From: Flavipsychrobacter stenotrophus
GTDB taxonomy: Bacteria > Bacteroidota > Bacteroidia > Chitinophagales > Chitinophagaceae
Length of the DNA stretch: 9,999 nt
Assembly: GCA_947371715.1 (NCBI GenBank)
Contig: CANBQQ010000071.1
Location: forward strand, 1-9,999
Reading direction: 5' to 3'
This document shows positions 1 through 7,851 of this stretch, in pieces. The position numbers and the translations under genes were made by a program. How positions within the stretch are numbered: the first letter of the stretch is position 1; the number at the start of each line of letters is the position of its first letter. Under the pieces are notes generated by a model that saw nothing but the letters and a program-made list of their open reading frames with translations, was not told the DNA's origin and did not search any database.

Positions 1-1083
1 AGAGCTTATGAACCCATAACAGCCTCATTACTGTGCGATCGCATAGAAGAGATTGTAGCACAAACCGGACAAACCGGATTTCATTTTGTTGACGAAGCAG
101 CGCCGCCGGCATTAATGCGGGCATTGGCATTGGAGATCATCCGCAGAAAAATAAACATCAGCTGGTGGACCAATGTGCGCTTTGAAAAAAGCTTTACCCG
201 CGATCTGTGCCTGCTACTCAAAGAATCCGGCTGCATCGCAGTTTCCGGCGGATTGGAGGTAGCATCAGACCGCTTATTAGAATTGATACAAAAAGGTATT
301 ACGGTAGCACAGGTAGCTAAAGTGAATAAGCACTTTACAGAAGCAGGTATCATGGTTCATGCCTACCTCATGTACGGCTTCCCAACACAAACTGCCCAGG
401 AAACCATCGACTCTCTGGAGTTGGTCCGCCAGATGTTCCAATCCGGCATTCTGCAATCTGCATTCTGGCACCAGTTTGCCATGACGGCTCACAGCCCTGT
501 AGGGCTTGAACCGGAAAAGTATAAAGTAAAGAAGGTAAATGCGGAGATCGGAACGTTCGCTAATAACGATATAGTACACATAGACCCAACTGGAGCAGAC
601 CACGAAACCTTTAGCCTTGGACTGAAAAAATCGCTACTCAACTACATGCACGGGGCCTGTTTCGATTTCCCGCTGCAAAAGTGGTTTGAGGAAAAAGTGC
701 CTAAAAATACTATCGCACCCGATTATATTGCCAATCTGCTTAACGAAGAAGAGTATACCAGCGTAAAACCAACCGCCAAAGTTGTTTGGTTGGGTAAGCA
801 ACCCACTGTAGAGTATATTACCAAATCCAAGAAGGGCAACACCTGGGAGATGGCATCACTTACTTTTCACAGCAAGCAATCTACTATCAACATTAAGGTG
901 AATAAAGAGGAAGGCACATGGTTGGTCAATATTCTGGAGAATCTTTCACCCGCACAAATAAAGACGTATACCATACAGGAAGTAAAAGAAAGCTATGAGA
1001 ACGCAGGCTTCGATGATTTTGAACTATTCTGGGAAAACAAACCGGTGAACGGTCTATACAAATTTGGCCTACTTACTCTGTAA
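1..1083 (+). CDS. Radical SAM protein, C-terminal part (5' truncated by window)
   Basis: The frame is open from base 1 to the TAA at 1081-1083, giving 360 visible residues, so the gene begins upstream of the window. The first in-frame ATG (115) lies inside a conserved stretch and is not the start. The visible part looks like the second half of a radical SAM barrel: the strand FHFVDEAAPP near residue 28, the WWTNVRFEK strand near 56, the SGGLEVASDRLLELIQKGIT segment near 82-101, and AYLMYGFPTQT near 121, a pattern typical of B12-binding-domain-associated radical SAM enzymes. The CxxxCxxC cluster that binds the iron-sulfur centre would lie in the missing N-terminal part, so catalytic competence cannot be judged. 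Substrate unknown. The C-terminal 150 residues have no motif I recognise. It is 92 nt upstream of the metal-efflux cluster and probably a separate unit. Confidence 0.85.
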   Translation, partial: RAYEPITASLLCDRIEEIVAQTGQTGFHFVDEAAPPALMRALALEIIRRKINISWWTNVRFEKSFTRDLCLLLKESGCIAVSGGLEVASDRLLELIQKGITVAQVAKVNKHFTEAGIMVHAYLMYGFPTQTAQETIDSLELVRQMFQSGILQSAFWHQFAMTAHSPVGLEPEKYKVKKVNAEIGTFANNDIVHIDPTGADHETFSLGLKKSLLNYMHGACFDFPLQKWFEEKVPKNTIAPDYIANLLNEEEYTSVKPTAKVVWLGKQPTVEYITKSKKGNTWEMASLTFHSKQSTINIKVNKEEGTWLVNILENLSPAQIKTYTIQEVKESYENAGFDDFELFWENKPVNGLYKFGLLTL

Positions 1084-1154
1084 CATCAACATTGCCAATA
1101 ATTCACATATCAAAATAACACAAAGGATTAACAGAATTTTATTTTTTCCCGACG

Positions 1155-1162
1155 TAGATTTG
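1155..1162 (+). promoter_or_regulatory. Candidate -7 box (TAGATTTG) for the metal-efflux cluster
   Basis: TAGATTTG matches the Bacteroidota housekeeping -7 consensus TAnnTTTG exactly and is the only good candidate before the first gene of the efflux cluster. No clear TTTG -33 box is visible 19-21 nt upstream; the sequence there is just A/T-rich. If real, transcription would begin around 1166-1170 and leave a leader of only about 6-10 nt before the ATG at 1176. Medium-low confidence because the upstream half is missing. Confidence 0.4.
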
Positions 1163-1175
1163 TACTCTTATAACT

Positions 1176-1550
1176 ATGCATAAAACGCGCTTATATATAT
1201 TGCAGGGATTGGGCATTATCATGCTCATCTTCGGCTATTTCTTAAGCGACAAGCCCGATAACAAATCGGTAATGCATTTCAATTTACACGGAAACCATGT
1301 TTTCACCTCTGCCCCCGATGATGATAATGACATTCAGTATACAGCTGCAACATCACTATCAGAACACAAGGGCCATCACCACAAAGTAAGGGCGATCAAG
1401 TTCTTCTCCTTTAAGCTTACAACACCTATTCCTACCCTCTCCTACCAGTACATTCCATTGGTTTCAGTTGATTACATAATACCACTCAACGAGAGTTACT
1501 ATTTCTTGTTTTGTAAAGAGATCAATCCTCCGCCTCCCAAGGCTTGCTAA
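1176..1550 (+). CDS. Small His-rich membrane-anchored protein, unknown function, heading the metal-efflux cluster
   Basis: 124 residues that I do not recognise as a named family. Residues about 7-23 form one hydrophobic segment after a basic start (K3, R5), without a clear signal-peptidase site, so the likely form is an N-terminally anchored protein with its body in the periplasm. The body has an acidic run at 48-52 (DDDND), a histidine cluster at 64-69 (HKGHHH), and a Tyr-rich C-terminal half ending in NPPPPKAC with cysteines at 113 and 124. Histidines, acidic residues and cysteines could bind metal, but this is inference from composition only. It comes just before the channel gene of an HME-RND system on the same strand, 175 nt apart, so a role as a metal sensor, buffer or chaperone for the pump is reasonable but unproven. 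The ATG at 1176 is chosen because it precedes the hydrophobic segment; no Shine-Dalgarno is seen. Confidence 0.65.
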   Translation: MHKTRLYILQGLGIIMLIFGYFLSDKPDNKSVMHFNLHGNHVFTSAPDDDNDIQYTAATSLSEHKGHHHKVRAIKFFSFKLTTPIPTLSYQYIPLVSVDYIIPLNESYYFLFCKEINPPPPKAC

Positions 1551-1678
1551 AGCCCTCGCCTTTGCGGTAATTTCCAATTTCAGAATTGTTTAGATCATTA
1601 CGTCTGCATAAATGTATTGTATTACTACACGTTCAAATACTCGTACTTACCGCAATAACTAGTTCCAGAACCAGGGCT
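1551..1678 (+). other. Paired intergenic segment between the small protein and the channel gene (possible structured leader)
   Basis: The 175-nt gap starts and nearly ends with complementary segments. AGCCCT (1551-1556) pairs with AGGGCT (1673-1678), and TTGCGGTAA (1562-1570) pairs perfectly with TTACCGCAA (1647-1655), enclosing 76 nt. Inside is a small hairpin, CAATT-TCAG-AATTG (1575-1588). In an mRNA this would be a long-range stem closing a central domain, placed before the outer-membrane channel gene. It matches no riboswitch class I know and has no T-run typical of a terminator. It may be a structured leader, a decayed repeat, or chance. Confidence 0.35.
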
Positions 1679-1703
1679 ATTCTTCCATCATTACCCATTT
1701 TGT

Positions 1704-1721
1704 AACCAATTACAATTGTTT
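1704..1721. promoter_or_regulatory. Inverted repeat just upstream of the channel gene (operator candidate)
   Basis: CAATT-AC-AATTG (1707-1718) is a perfect 5+5 inverted repeat, extended by AA/TT outside one mismatch to 1704-1721. It ends 5 nt before the ATG at 1726. A related inverted repeat, CAATT-TCAG-AATTG, lies at 1575-1588. It could bind a regulator or form a small hairpin over the start. The A/T-rich content makes chance likely. Confidence 0.25.
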
Positions 1722-1725
1722 TTGC

Positions 1726-3027
1726 ATGTCTCACAAACAGCTTGCAAAAGGCTTATACGCATTATGCTGTATTTGCCTTCTGCAATCAACCAACTTGCAC
1801 GCGCAGCAAATGCCCGCTGCTGATACGCTTAGGCTTACCTTACAACAAGCAGAAAAAACCTTTTTAGACAGCAACCTCCAATTGTTGGCGCAGCATTACA
1901 ACATACAGAGCAATAAGGCGCTTGTGGCACAGGCCCGTAAATGGGATAACCCTGTGTTGAACACAGATCAGAATGTGTATGCCAATAATCGCTTCTTTGA
2001 GCATGGTAAGGATGCCGCAGGCAATCCTACCGGTGAAATATTTGTGCAGGTGCAGCAGCTGATCAGAACCGCGGGGAAACGCGGTCATCAGGTAGATCTG
2101 GCTAAAACCAATGTCAATATCGCGGAATGGCAGTTTAACACTGTGTTGCGTGACCTGCGTGCTACACTCATAAAAGATTTCTATAGCGTTGCGCAACTGC
2201 AGGCAAATGCGGCCCTGTATAACGACAATATTGAGCGCTTGTCAAAATTGGAGAAAGCAATGGGTACTGCACTCACATCCGGCAATATCGCAAAGAAGGA
2301 ATACCTGAGAGTGCAGGCATTGATCCTTAATATGAAGCAGGAAATGATCGATAACGCAAAGGAACTGGCTGATGTGCAAAGCGAACTAAAGACCTTACTA
2401 CAGGTAACCGGTAATATCTTTATCCTGCCAGTTGCTGAAGAAAACGAACCCGCCAGAATGCCCGAGCTGAACATTTTTGCGATGCTCGATTCTGCCGCAA
2501 AGCACAATACCGATTACAATCAGCAGGTATATCAGGTACAATACAACAGGCAAAACCTGAAACTACAAAGGTCATTGGCTGTACCCGACCTGACCATAGG
2601 AACAGAGTACGACAACAATTCCAACTATACACCTAACTATTATGGCCTTGGACTCTCTATACCCTTGCCACTTTGGGACAGGAACAGAGGGAATATTAAA
2701 GCTGCTAACTGGCAGGTAAAAGCTGAAGAGGCTACCCTGAAACAATATGATCAGAAACTAAAGAATGATGTCCTGAACGCATATCAGAAACTGCAGTTAA
2801 CCGTGAGCCTTACCGCAAATAATAATGCGGCCTTCTATACAGACTATTCTGCGCTGTACAAGAACATAGTAGAAAGCTATAACAACAGGCAAATAAGCCT
2901 GATAGAATTCCTGGAATATTTCAACGACTACCAGGATGTAAGAAAAAATCAGTTACAACAGGTACTTAACCTCCGATTGGCCAAGCAAGAGCTGAACGAT
3001 GTGGTGGGTGTAGATGTAGCTAAGTAG
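1726..3027 (+). CDS. TolC-family outer-membrane channel of the heavy-metal efflux system (CzcC/CusC type)
   Basis: 433 residues, the usual length for this family. An N-terminal signal peptide has basic residues K4 and K8, a hydrophobic core at about 9-21, and a likely signal peptidase I site after LHA at residue 26. Cysteines 14, 15 and 17 do not form a lipobox, unlike the acylated CusC of E. coli. The mature protein shows the two long helical repeats of the outer-membrane efflux family, rich in Gln, Asn, Leu and Lys, with family-typical segments such as ARKWDNPVLNTDQN (about residues 66-79) and GLGLSIPLPLWDRNRGNIKA (about 306-325). It should form the trimeric outer-membrane duct through which the RND pump and adaptor export metal ions. 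The adaptor follows after an unusually long 210-nt gap full of repeats, and pump then follows adaptor at 38 nt. The function is assigned from family and neighbours; metal specificity is set mainly by the pump. Confidence 0.9.
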   Translation: MSHKQLAKGLYALCCICLLQSTNLHAQQMPAADTLRLTLQQAEKTFLDSNLQLLAQHYNIQSNKALVAQARKWDNPVLNTDQNVYANNRFFEHGKDAAGNPTGEIFVQVQQLIRTAGKRGHQVDLAKTNVNIAEWQFNTVLRDLRATLIKDFYSVAQLQANAALYNDNIERLSKLEKAMGTALTSGNIAKKEYLRVQALILNMKQEMIDNAKELADVQSELKTLLQVTGNIFILPVAEENEPARMPELNIFAMLDSAAKHNTDYNQQVYQVQYNRQNLKLQRSLAVPDLTIGTEYDNNSNYTPNYYGLGLSIPLPLWDRNRGNIKAANWQVKAEEATLKQYDQKLKNDVLNAYQKLQLTVSLTANNNAAFYTDYSALYKNIVESYNNRQISLIEFLEYFNDYQDVRKNQLQQVLNLRLAKQELNDVVGVDVAK

Positions 3028-3030
3028 TGG

Positions 3031-3069
3031 GGAGTAGTTAGTAGTGTGTACACAATAGTTAGTCCCGAC
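3031..3069. repeat. TAGT-rich dispersed repeat, copy A
   Basis: A 39-nt segment built from TAGT-like units and ending in TTAGTCCCGAC begins 3 nt after the channel gene's stop codon. It aligns without gaps to 8598-8636, with 29 of 39 positions identical by hand count, the best block being the final AGTCCCGA. Both copies are intergenic. It is simple in composition, so some of the match reflects shared low complexity. Confidence 0.5.
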
Positions 3070-3095
3070 ACCCTGATATAATATCCGCATTAAAA

Positions 3096-3196
3096 AAGCC
3101 CTGAGGGAGCGAAATAAATAGCGAGGGGTTTAAACCTTCTATACGAACACGACAAAACATCAAGCCCTGTAAGGCGACATAACAATCGAAGTACCC
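3096..3196. repeat. Two degenerate copies of an AAGCCCTG-type intergenic repeat
   Basis: AAGCCCTGAGGGAGCGAAAT (3096-3115), continuing through TAGCGAGGGGTTTAAACC, and AAGCCCTGTAAGGCGACATA (3162-3181), continuing to GTACCC (3196), share the frame AAGCCCTG-n-AGG-GCGA-ATAA. They resemble, from memory, REP-like intergenic elements widespread in Bacteroidota. The copies are decayed and lie head to tail between the channel and adaptor genes. No gene fits in this gap. Confidence 0.5.
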
Positions 3197-3237
3197 AAAG
3201 AATACATAAAGTAATAAAACAAGCAAAATATATAGTA

Positions 3238-4332
3238 ATGAAACAATCAATTTTGTTGTCTTTCCTGGCAGTTGTGTTGTTTACCTCGTGTGAACATAAA
3301 GAACCGGTAGTAGAACAAAGTACCAAATTTGTGCTTAGCGACTCAATGCTGCACATGATAGAGATAGACACCGTGCGGCAATGTGCTTTGCTCGATGAAT
3401 TATCCCTTAGCGGAGAAGTAAGCTTCAACGAAAATAATGTAGTGAAGGTTTTCCCCCGCACTAGCGGACAAGTCATAGAAGCAAAGGTTTCTCTTGGTGA
3501 TCACGTAAGCAAGGGTCAGGCATTGGCAACAATAAAGAGTGCCGACGTTGCAGGTAATTACAATGACCTAAGCAGTGCTAATGCCGACCTGGCAATAGCT
3601 AAACGCCAGATGGACAATCAGGAGTCTTTGTTCAAAGGTGGCATCAGCAGTGAGCGCGAGTATAACGAAGCCAAACAAAACTATGAGAAATCATTGGCAG
3701 CCCGCAATAAAATTCAATCTATCATCAACATCAATGGTGGTGGCAAAGCATCAGAAGGTGGCATGTACACCATCACTGCGCCAATTGACGGGTACATAGT
3801 TGAAAAGAAAGTAGCCGCAGGCGCATTCATACGTCCTGATATGGGAGACAACTTGTTTACTATATCCGACCTTAAAAACATCTGGGTATATGCCAACGTT
3901 TATGAAAATGACATTTCCAGAATAAAAGAAGGAAACCTGGTTAAGGTTGTACCAATAGCCTACCCCGACAAAGAGTACGAAGGCAAGATCGACAAAGTAA
4001 GTCAGGTGCTCGATCCGCAAAGCAAAGCTATGCGTGTACGCATCAATCTCGAAAACAAGGAAATGCTCTTGAAGCCGGAAATGTTCACCAAAGTAGTGGT
4101 CAACAACCAGGATGCCGGCACATATACTTGCTTCTCCAGTAATGCGGTGTTATCTCAGGATGGGAAGAATTATGTAGTCACTTACAACAACAAAAACGAC
4201 ATACAGATAAGCGGAATAGACATCATCAAAACCGTAGGAGATAAAACCTATGTAAGAAGCGGTGTGAAACCGGGAGACGTGCTGATCACAAAACATCAGC
4301 TATTCATTTTTAACCAATTATCAAATGAGTAA
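3238..4332 (+). CDS. Periplasmic adaptor (membrane-fusion) lipoprotein of the heavy-metal efflux system (CzcB/CusB type)
   Basis: 364 residues. The signal peptide ends in the lipobox FTSC with the acylated cysteine at 18, and Glu19 after it, so the protein is probably lipid-anchored and periplasmic. Domains follow the RND adaptor order: a first barrel-sandwich (lipoyl-like) half at about 66-103 (SGQVIEAKVSLGDHVSKGQ), a helical hairpin at about 108-163, the second lipoyl half at about 175-212 (TITAPIDGYIVEKKVAAGAF), a beta-barrel at about 213-290 (IWVYANVYENDISRIKEG), and a membrane-proximal domain to the end. It joins the outer-membrane channel to the RND pump. The long N-terminal metal-binding extension of classical CzcB is absent. 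M37, H39 and M40 near the N-terminus might touch metal, but that is inference. The pump gene begins 38 nt downstream, which supports co-transcription. The ATG is chosen because it gives a complete signal peptide. Confidence 0.9.
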   Translation: MKQSILLSFLAVVLFTSCEHKEPVVEQSTKFVLSDSMLHMIEIDTVRQCALLDELSLSGEVSFNENNVVKVFPRTSGQVIEAKVSLGDHVSKGQALATIKSADVAGNYNDLSSANADLAIAKRQMDNQESLFKGGISSEREYNEAKQNYEKSLAARNKIQSIININGGGKASEGGMYTITAPIDGYIVEKKVAAGAFIRPDMGDNLFTISDLKNIWVYANVYENDISRIKEGNLVKVVPIAYPDKEYEGKIDKVSQVLDPQSKAMRVRINLENKEMLLKPEMFTKVVVNNQDAGTYTCFSSNAVLSQDGKNYVVTYNNKNDIQISGIDIIKTVGDKTYVRSGVKPGDVLITKHQLFIFNQLSNE

Positions 4333-4370
4333 TATCCCTTCACACGGATCATTACCAAACCATATAGTTT

Positions 4371-7300
4371 ATGAATAAGTTCATAAAAGCGATTATTCAC
4401 TTTTCCTTACGACACCGCTTCCTGGTGTTTTTTCTTACAGGAGTTCTGGCTGTAATAGGTTTTATCAGCTACAAAAATACGCCGATAGAAACCTTCCCCG
4501 ATGTAACAAACACACAGATCATCATCATCGCACAGTGGCCTGGCCGTAGTGCTGAAGAGGTAGAAAAGTTCGTGTCTATTCCATTGGAGACCACTTTAAA
4601 TTCAGTACAGAGCAAAACAAGTTTGCGCTCTACATCAGCTTTCGGTCTGGCTTACATCCGTATCATCTTCGATGATAATGTTGATGATGCATTTGCACGC
4701 CAACAGGTACTGAGCCGACTCTCTAATGCGGATCTGCCCGATGGTGTAAAACCCGAGGTAGAACCTCCATATGGCCCTACTGGCGAGATCTATCGCTACA
4801 CCCTGCATAGCAAAACAAAGAGCATCCGTGAACTTACTGCGATCCAGGACTGGGTGCTAGACAGGCAGTTCAAATCTGTTCCCGGAGTAGCTGATGTAAA
4901 CAGCTTTGGTGGTGAAGAAAAGATCTATGAGATCAGTGTTATCCCCGGCACATTAGCTAAGTATAACCTTACTTCTTTAGACGTTTACAATGCTGTCACC
5001 AAGAGCAACATCAACGTAGGTGGTGACGTATTGGAACGTAACGGTCAGGCATATGTAGTACGTGGCATAGGTATCCTCAACGACATAAGTGAAGTGGAGA
5101 ATATCATCATCACAAAGATCAACAACGTACCAATTCTTGTAAAGAATGTAGCAGAAGTAAAAGAAGCAGGAAAACCGAGACTGGGATGGGTGAGCCGTGA
5201 TAACGAGAACGACGTTATTGAAGGTATCATTGTCATGCGCAAGGGAGAGAATCCTGCCGAAGTGCTCGAACGCATACAGGCTAAAGTAAAAGACCTGAAC
5301 GAGAATGTATTACCCAAAGGTGTAAAGATCAGTACTTTTTACGACCGTACTGTACTTATGGAGTTTGCTACGCACACCGTTATCCATAACCTCATAGAAG
5401 GTATCATATTGGTAACATTGATCGTACTCATTTTCATGGCCGACTGGCGCACTACGCTTACTGTTGCATTGATAGTACCATTGGCACTGTTATTCGCCTT
5501 TATGCTGATGCGCCTTAAGGGCATGTCTGCCAACTTACTGAGTATGGGGGCAGTCGACTTTGGTATCATCATAGATGGTGCTGTGGTAATGGTAGAAGGG
5601 ATATTCGTAGCCCTCGATCATCGGGCCAAAGAGGTAGGTATGGAAAAGTTCAACAAACTCGCAAAACTGGGTTTGTTCAAGACCATGGGTACCGAAATGG
5701 GTAAAGCTATCTTCTTCTCTAAAGTCATTATCCTTACCTGTCTCATACCCATCTTCGCATTCCAGAAGGTAGAGGGTAAGATGTTCTCGCCATTGGCGTT
5801 TACACTCGGCTTTGCATTGATCGGAGCCTTGATCTACACACTTACATTCGTACCCGCACTATCAAGTGTATTGCTCAAAAAGAATGTACGCGAGAAACAT
5901 AACCCCGTTGTTATCTTCTTTGAGAAATACATCATGATGGCTTTCAAATGGGTATATGCCCGACAGAAGTTGTGCTTGATAGTAGCGGTAGCAATAATGG
6001 TAGTAAGCTTCGCTTCAGTAAAGTTCCTGGGTACAGAGTTCCTGCCAGAACTCAATGACGGTGCACTATGGGTTGAGAGTGAATTACCGATGAGTATAAG
6101 CCTGCCTGAAGCTAAGCTGACCAGCGATAAGATGATGCAGGTCATCCGCAAATTCCCTGAGGTTAAACAAACACTATCTCAGATGGGCCGCACCAACGAT
6201 GGCACCGATCCTAAAGGCTTCTTCAATGTGCAGATACAGGTAGATCTCAAACCAAAAGATCAGTGGCGCAAAGGATTAACTGAAGATCAGTTGATCGACA
6301 GTATGGACCAGCAGCTGAAAAAGATACCGGGCTGCGTCTTCAACTACTCACAGCCTATTCGCGACAACGTAGAAGAAGCTGTAGCAGGTGTAAATGCAGC
6401 ACTTGCCGTTAAGATATATGGCCCCGACTTCAAGACACTCGATTCTATGGCAAAGGTTGTAAAAACAACTTTAAATGGTGTACAGGGTGTAGATGACTTG
6501 GGTATCCTGAAAAACCTGGGACAACCCGAATTCCGTATAGAGCTGGATCAGAAAAAAATGGCGATGTACGGTGTCAACAGTGCCGATGCTAATGCTGTTA
6601 TTGAAATGGCTCTGGGTGGTAAAGCTGCTACTGAACTCTACGAGGGCGAGCGTAAATTCGATGTGCGTATCAGGTATGATAAAGACTACCGAAATACAGA
6701 AGAAAAAATTTCTCAGCTCCGCGTTCCTACACAAGATAGTACTCGTATACCTATCAGCGAGATCGCCAACATCCGTAAGACAACAGGCCCTGCATTTATA
6801 TTCAGAGAAAACAATCTCCGCTATATCGCGGTGAAATTCTCTAACCGTGGCCGCGACTTAGGTAGTACAATTGGTGAGGCACAGAAAAAAGTTGCAGCTG
6901 CATTAAAGCTGCCGAAGGGTTATACAATGACATGGAACGGTGAGTTCGAAAACCAGGTCCGGGCCACCAATACGCTTAACCGTGTAGTACCTCTTTGCTT
7001 GCTGGCCATCTTCCTCATATTGTTCATTACCTATGGCAATGTAAAGGATGCATTACTGACCATCATGAACGTGCCGTTCGCATTGATTGGTGGTATACTT
7101 GCGCTACACGTCACTCATATCAACTTTAGTATCAGTGCAGGTATAGGCTTCATTGCACTGTTTGGCGTGTGTATACAAAACGGGGTTATCCTCATCAGTG
7201 TATTCCGGAAAAACCTGACCGATAAAATGACGCTACACAAGGCCATCGAGCACGGTGTCCACACGCGTATCAGACCGGTGGTTATGACTGCATTAATGGC

Positions 7301-7535
7301 CGCTATAGGGCTGTTACCTGCCGCCATCAGTACAGGCATAGGCTCCGAAACACAAAAGCCTTTGGCTATTGTAGTGATCGGTGGATTGATCACCTCTACG
7401 TTACTAACCCTGTTGATACTACCCGTTATTTATAGCCGCGTACACAACCTTATCCATAAACGTGAAAACAGGAGACTGCTCCACAAAATGGGAGCAATTG
7501 GCAAAGTCCCTGAAACCCCATCTGATTCAAACTAA
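4371..7535 (+). CDS. czcA: Heavy-metal efflux RND pump, CusA/CzcA family (HME-RND), probably divalent-cation type
   Basis: 1054 residues, full length for this family. TM1 is at about 14-32, then the first large periplasmic loop, TM2-TM6 within about 335-500, TM7 at about 531-550, the second periplasmic loop, and TM8-TM12 from about 863 to 1030. TM4 carries D396-F-G-III-D402-G-A-VVMV-E409, equivalent by constant offset to the D402, D408 and E415 that CzcA uses for proton-coupled transport; this DFG...DGA pattern is typical of Zn/Co/Cd/Ni exporters. Positions aligning with the Cu(I)-carrying methionines 573, 623 and 672 of CusA are V568, N619 and E669, so the copper relay is missing. Residue 410 is Gly where CzcA has Asn. 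It takes metal from the periplasm or inner membrane and exports it through the adaptor and channel encoded upstream. The symbol is by family and the metal is inferred. Confidence 0.92.
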   Translation: MNKFIKAIIHFSLRHRFLVFFLTGVLAVIGFISYKNTPIETFPDVTNTQIIIIAQWPGRSAEEVEKFVSIPLETTLNSVQSKTSLRSTSAFGLAYIRIIFDDNVDDAFARQQVLSRLSNADLPDGVKPEVEPPYGPTGEIYRYTLHSKTKSIRELTAIQDWVLDRQFKSVPGVADVNSFGGEEKIYEISVIPGTLAKYNLTSLDVYNAVTKSNINVGGDVLERNGQAYVVRGIGILNDISEVENIIITKINNVPILVKNVAEVKEAGKPRLGWVSRDNENDVIEGIIVMRKGENPAEVLERIQAKVKDLNENVLPKGVKISTFYDRTVLMEFATHTVIHNLIEGIILVTLIVLIFMADWRTTLTVALIVPLALLFAFMLMRLKGMSANLLSMGAVDFGIIIDGAVVMVEGIFVALDHRAKEVGMEKFNKLAKLGLFKTMGTEMGKAIFFSKVIILTCLIPIFAFQKVEGKMFSPLAFTLGFALIGALIYTLTFVPALSSVLLKKNVREKHNPVVIFFEKYIMMAFKWVYARQKLCLIVAVAIMVVSFASVKFLGTEFLPELNDGALWVESELPMSISLPEAKLTSDKMMQVIRKFPEVKQTLSQMGRTNDGTDPKGFFNVQIQVDLKPKDQWRKGLTEDQLIDSMDQQLKKIPGCVFNYSQPIRDNVEEAVAGVNAALAVKIYGPDFKTLDSMAKVVKTTLNGVQGVDDLGILKNLGQPEFRIELDQKKMAMYGVNSADANAVIEMALGGKAATELYEGERKFDVRIRYDKDYRNTEEKISQLRVPTQDSTRIPISEIANIRKTTGPAFIFRENNLRYIAVKFSNRGRDLGSTIGEAQKKVAAALKLPKGYTMTWNGEFENQVRATNTLNRVVPLCLLAIFLILFITYGNVKDALLTIMNVPFALIGGILALHVTHINFSISAGIGFIALFGVCIQNGVILISVFRKNLTDKMTLHKAIEHGVHTRIRPVVMTALMAAIGLLPAAISTGIGSETQKPLAIVVIGGLITSTLLTLLILPVIYSRVHNLIHKRENRRLLHKMGAIGKVPETPSDSN

Positions 7536-7563
7536 TTTGGATCACTTCAAAACCACTCAAGAG

Positions 7564-7596
7564 CAAAAGCCCCGTTAGTCGGGGCTTTTGTTTTAT
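7564..7596 (+). terminator. Strong intrinsic terminator after the pump gene
   Basis: A perfect 11-bp stem, CAAAAGCCCCG (7564-7574) with CGGGGCTTTTG (7580-7590), has a 5-nt loop TTAGT and is followed by TTTTAT. It starts 28 nt after the pump's stop codon and closes the efflux operon. The stem is A-rich on its left arm and T-rich on its right, so it may also slow transcription arriving from the minus-strand genes to the right. Confidence 0.9.
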
Positions 7597-7617
7597 CATC
7601 TAATAAATTGATCAGTG

Positions 7618-7640
7618 GTAAAGACGCATAATTGCGTCTC
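7618..7640. repeat. AGACGCA...TGCGTCT palindromic repeat
   Basis: AGACGCA (7622-7628) and TGCGTCT (7633-7639) form a perfect 7-bp stem around TAAT. From memory this resembles a GTAGAGACGCAA...TTGCGTCTC intergenic repeat seen in many Bacteroidota and other genomes. There is no T-run, so it is not a terminator. Confidence 0.55.
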
Positions 7641-7738
7641 GGCAGACCTTGTCTTGGCACCCAAAAATAAGGCCATTGCAAGAAGTTATTCGGATTGCCC
7701 GAAATCATTATTCAATGACAGAAGCAAAAGAGGTGGAT

Positions 7739-7762
7739 CATTGCGAGGCACGAAGCAATCTC
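7739..7762. repeat. ATTGCGAGGCACGAAGCAAT dispersed repeat
   Basis: The core ATTGCGAGGCACGAAGCAAT, flanked by C and CTC, matches from memory a very widespread REP-like intergenic sequence. ATTGC (7740-7744) and GCAAT (7755-7759) form the inverted ends. It is often present as oppositely oriented pairs; here I see one clear copy and only a vague CATTG...CAATG partner to the left (about 7673-7720). Confidence 0.7.
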
Positions 7763-7830
7763 ACGCAAGGACGTATTCGTTTTGGGTACATATCTGAACT
7801 CTCTCATTTGCAGGACCGAACCCGTCCCTC

Positions 7831-7851
7831 CCAACCGAAGGTCGGGATTGG
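7831..7851. repeat. Bulged hairpin, CCAACCGA / TCGG-GA-TTGG
   Basis: CCAACCGA (7831-7838), loop AGG, then TCGG (7842-7845), a GA bulge and TTGG (7848-7851) make an imperfect 8-bp hairpin. It is probably another small repeat family; no terminator-like T-run follows. Confidence 0.4.

Noticed and set aside
3762..4029. Insertion sequence or transposase remnants anywhere in the window
   Set aside because: No transposase-like frame, no terminal inverted repeats with target duplications; frames opposite the adaptor gene are shadows.
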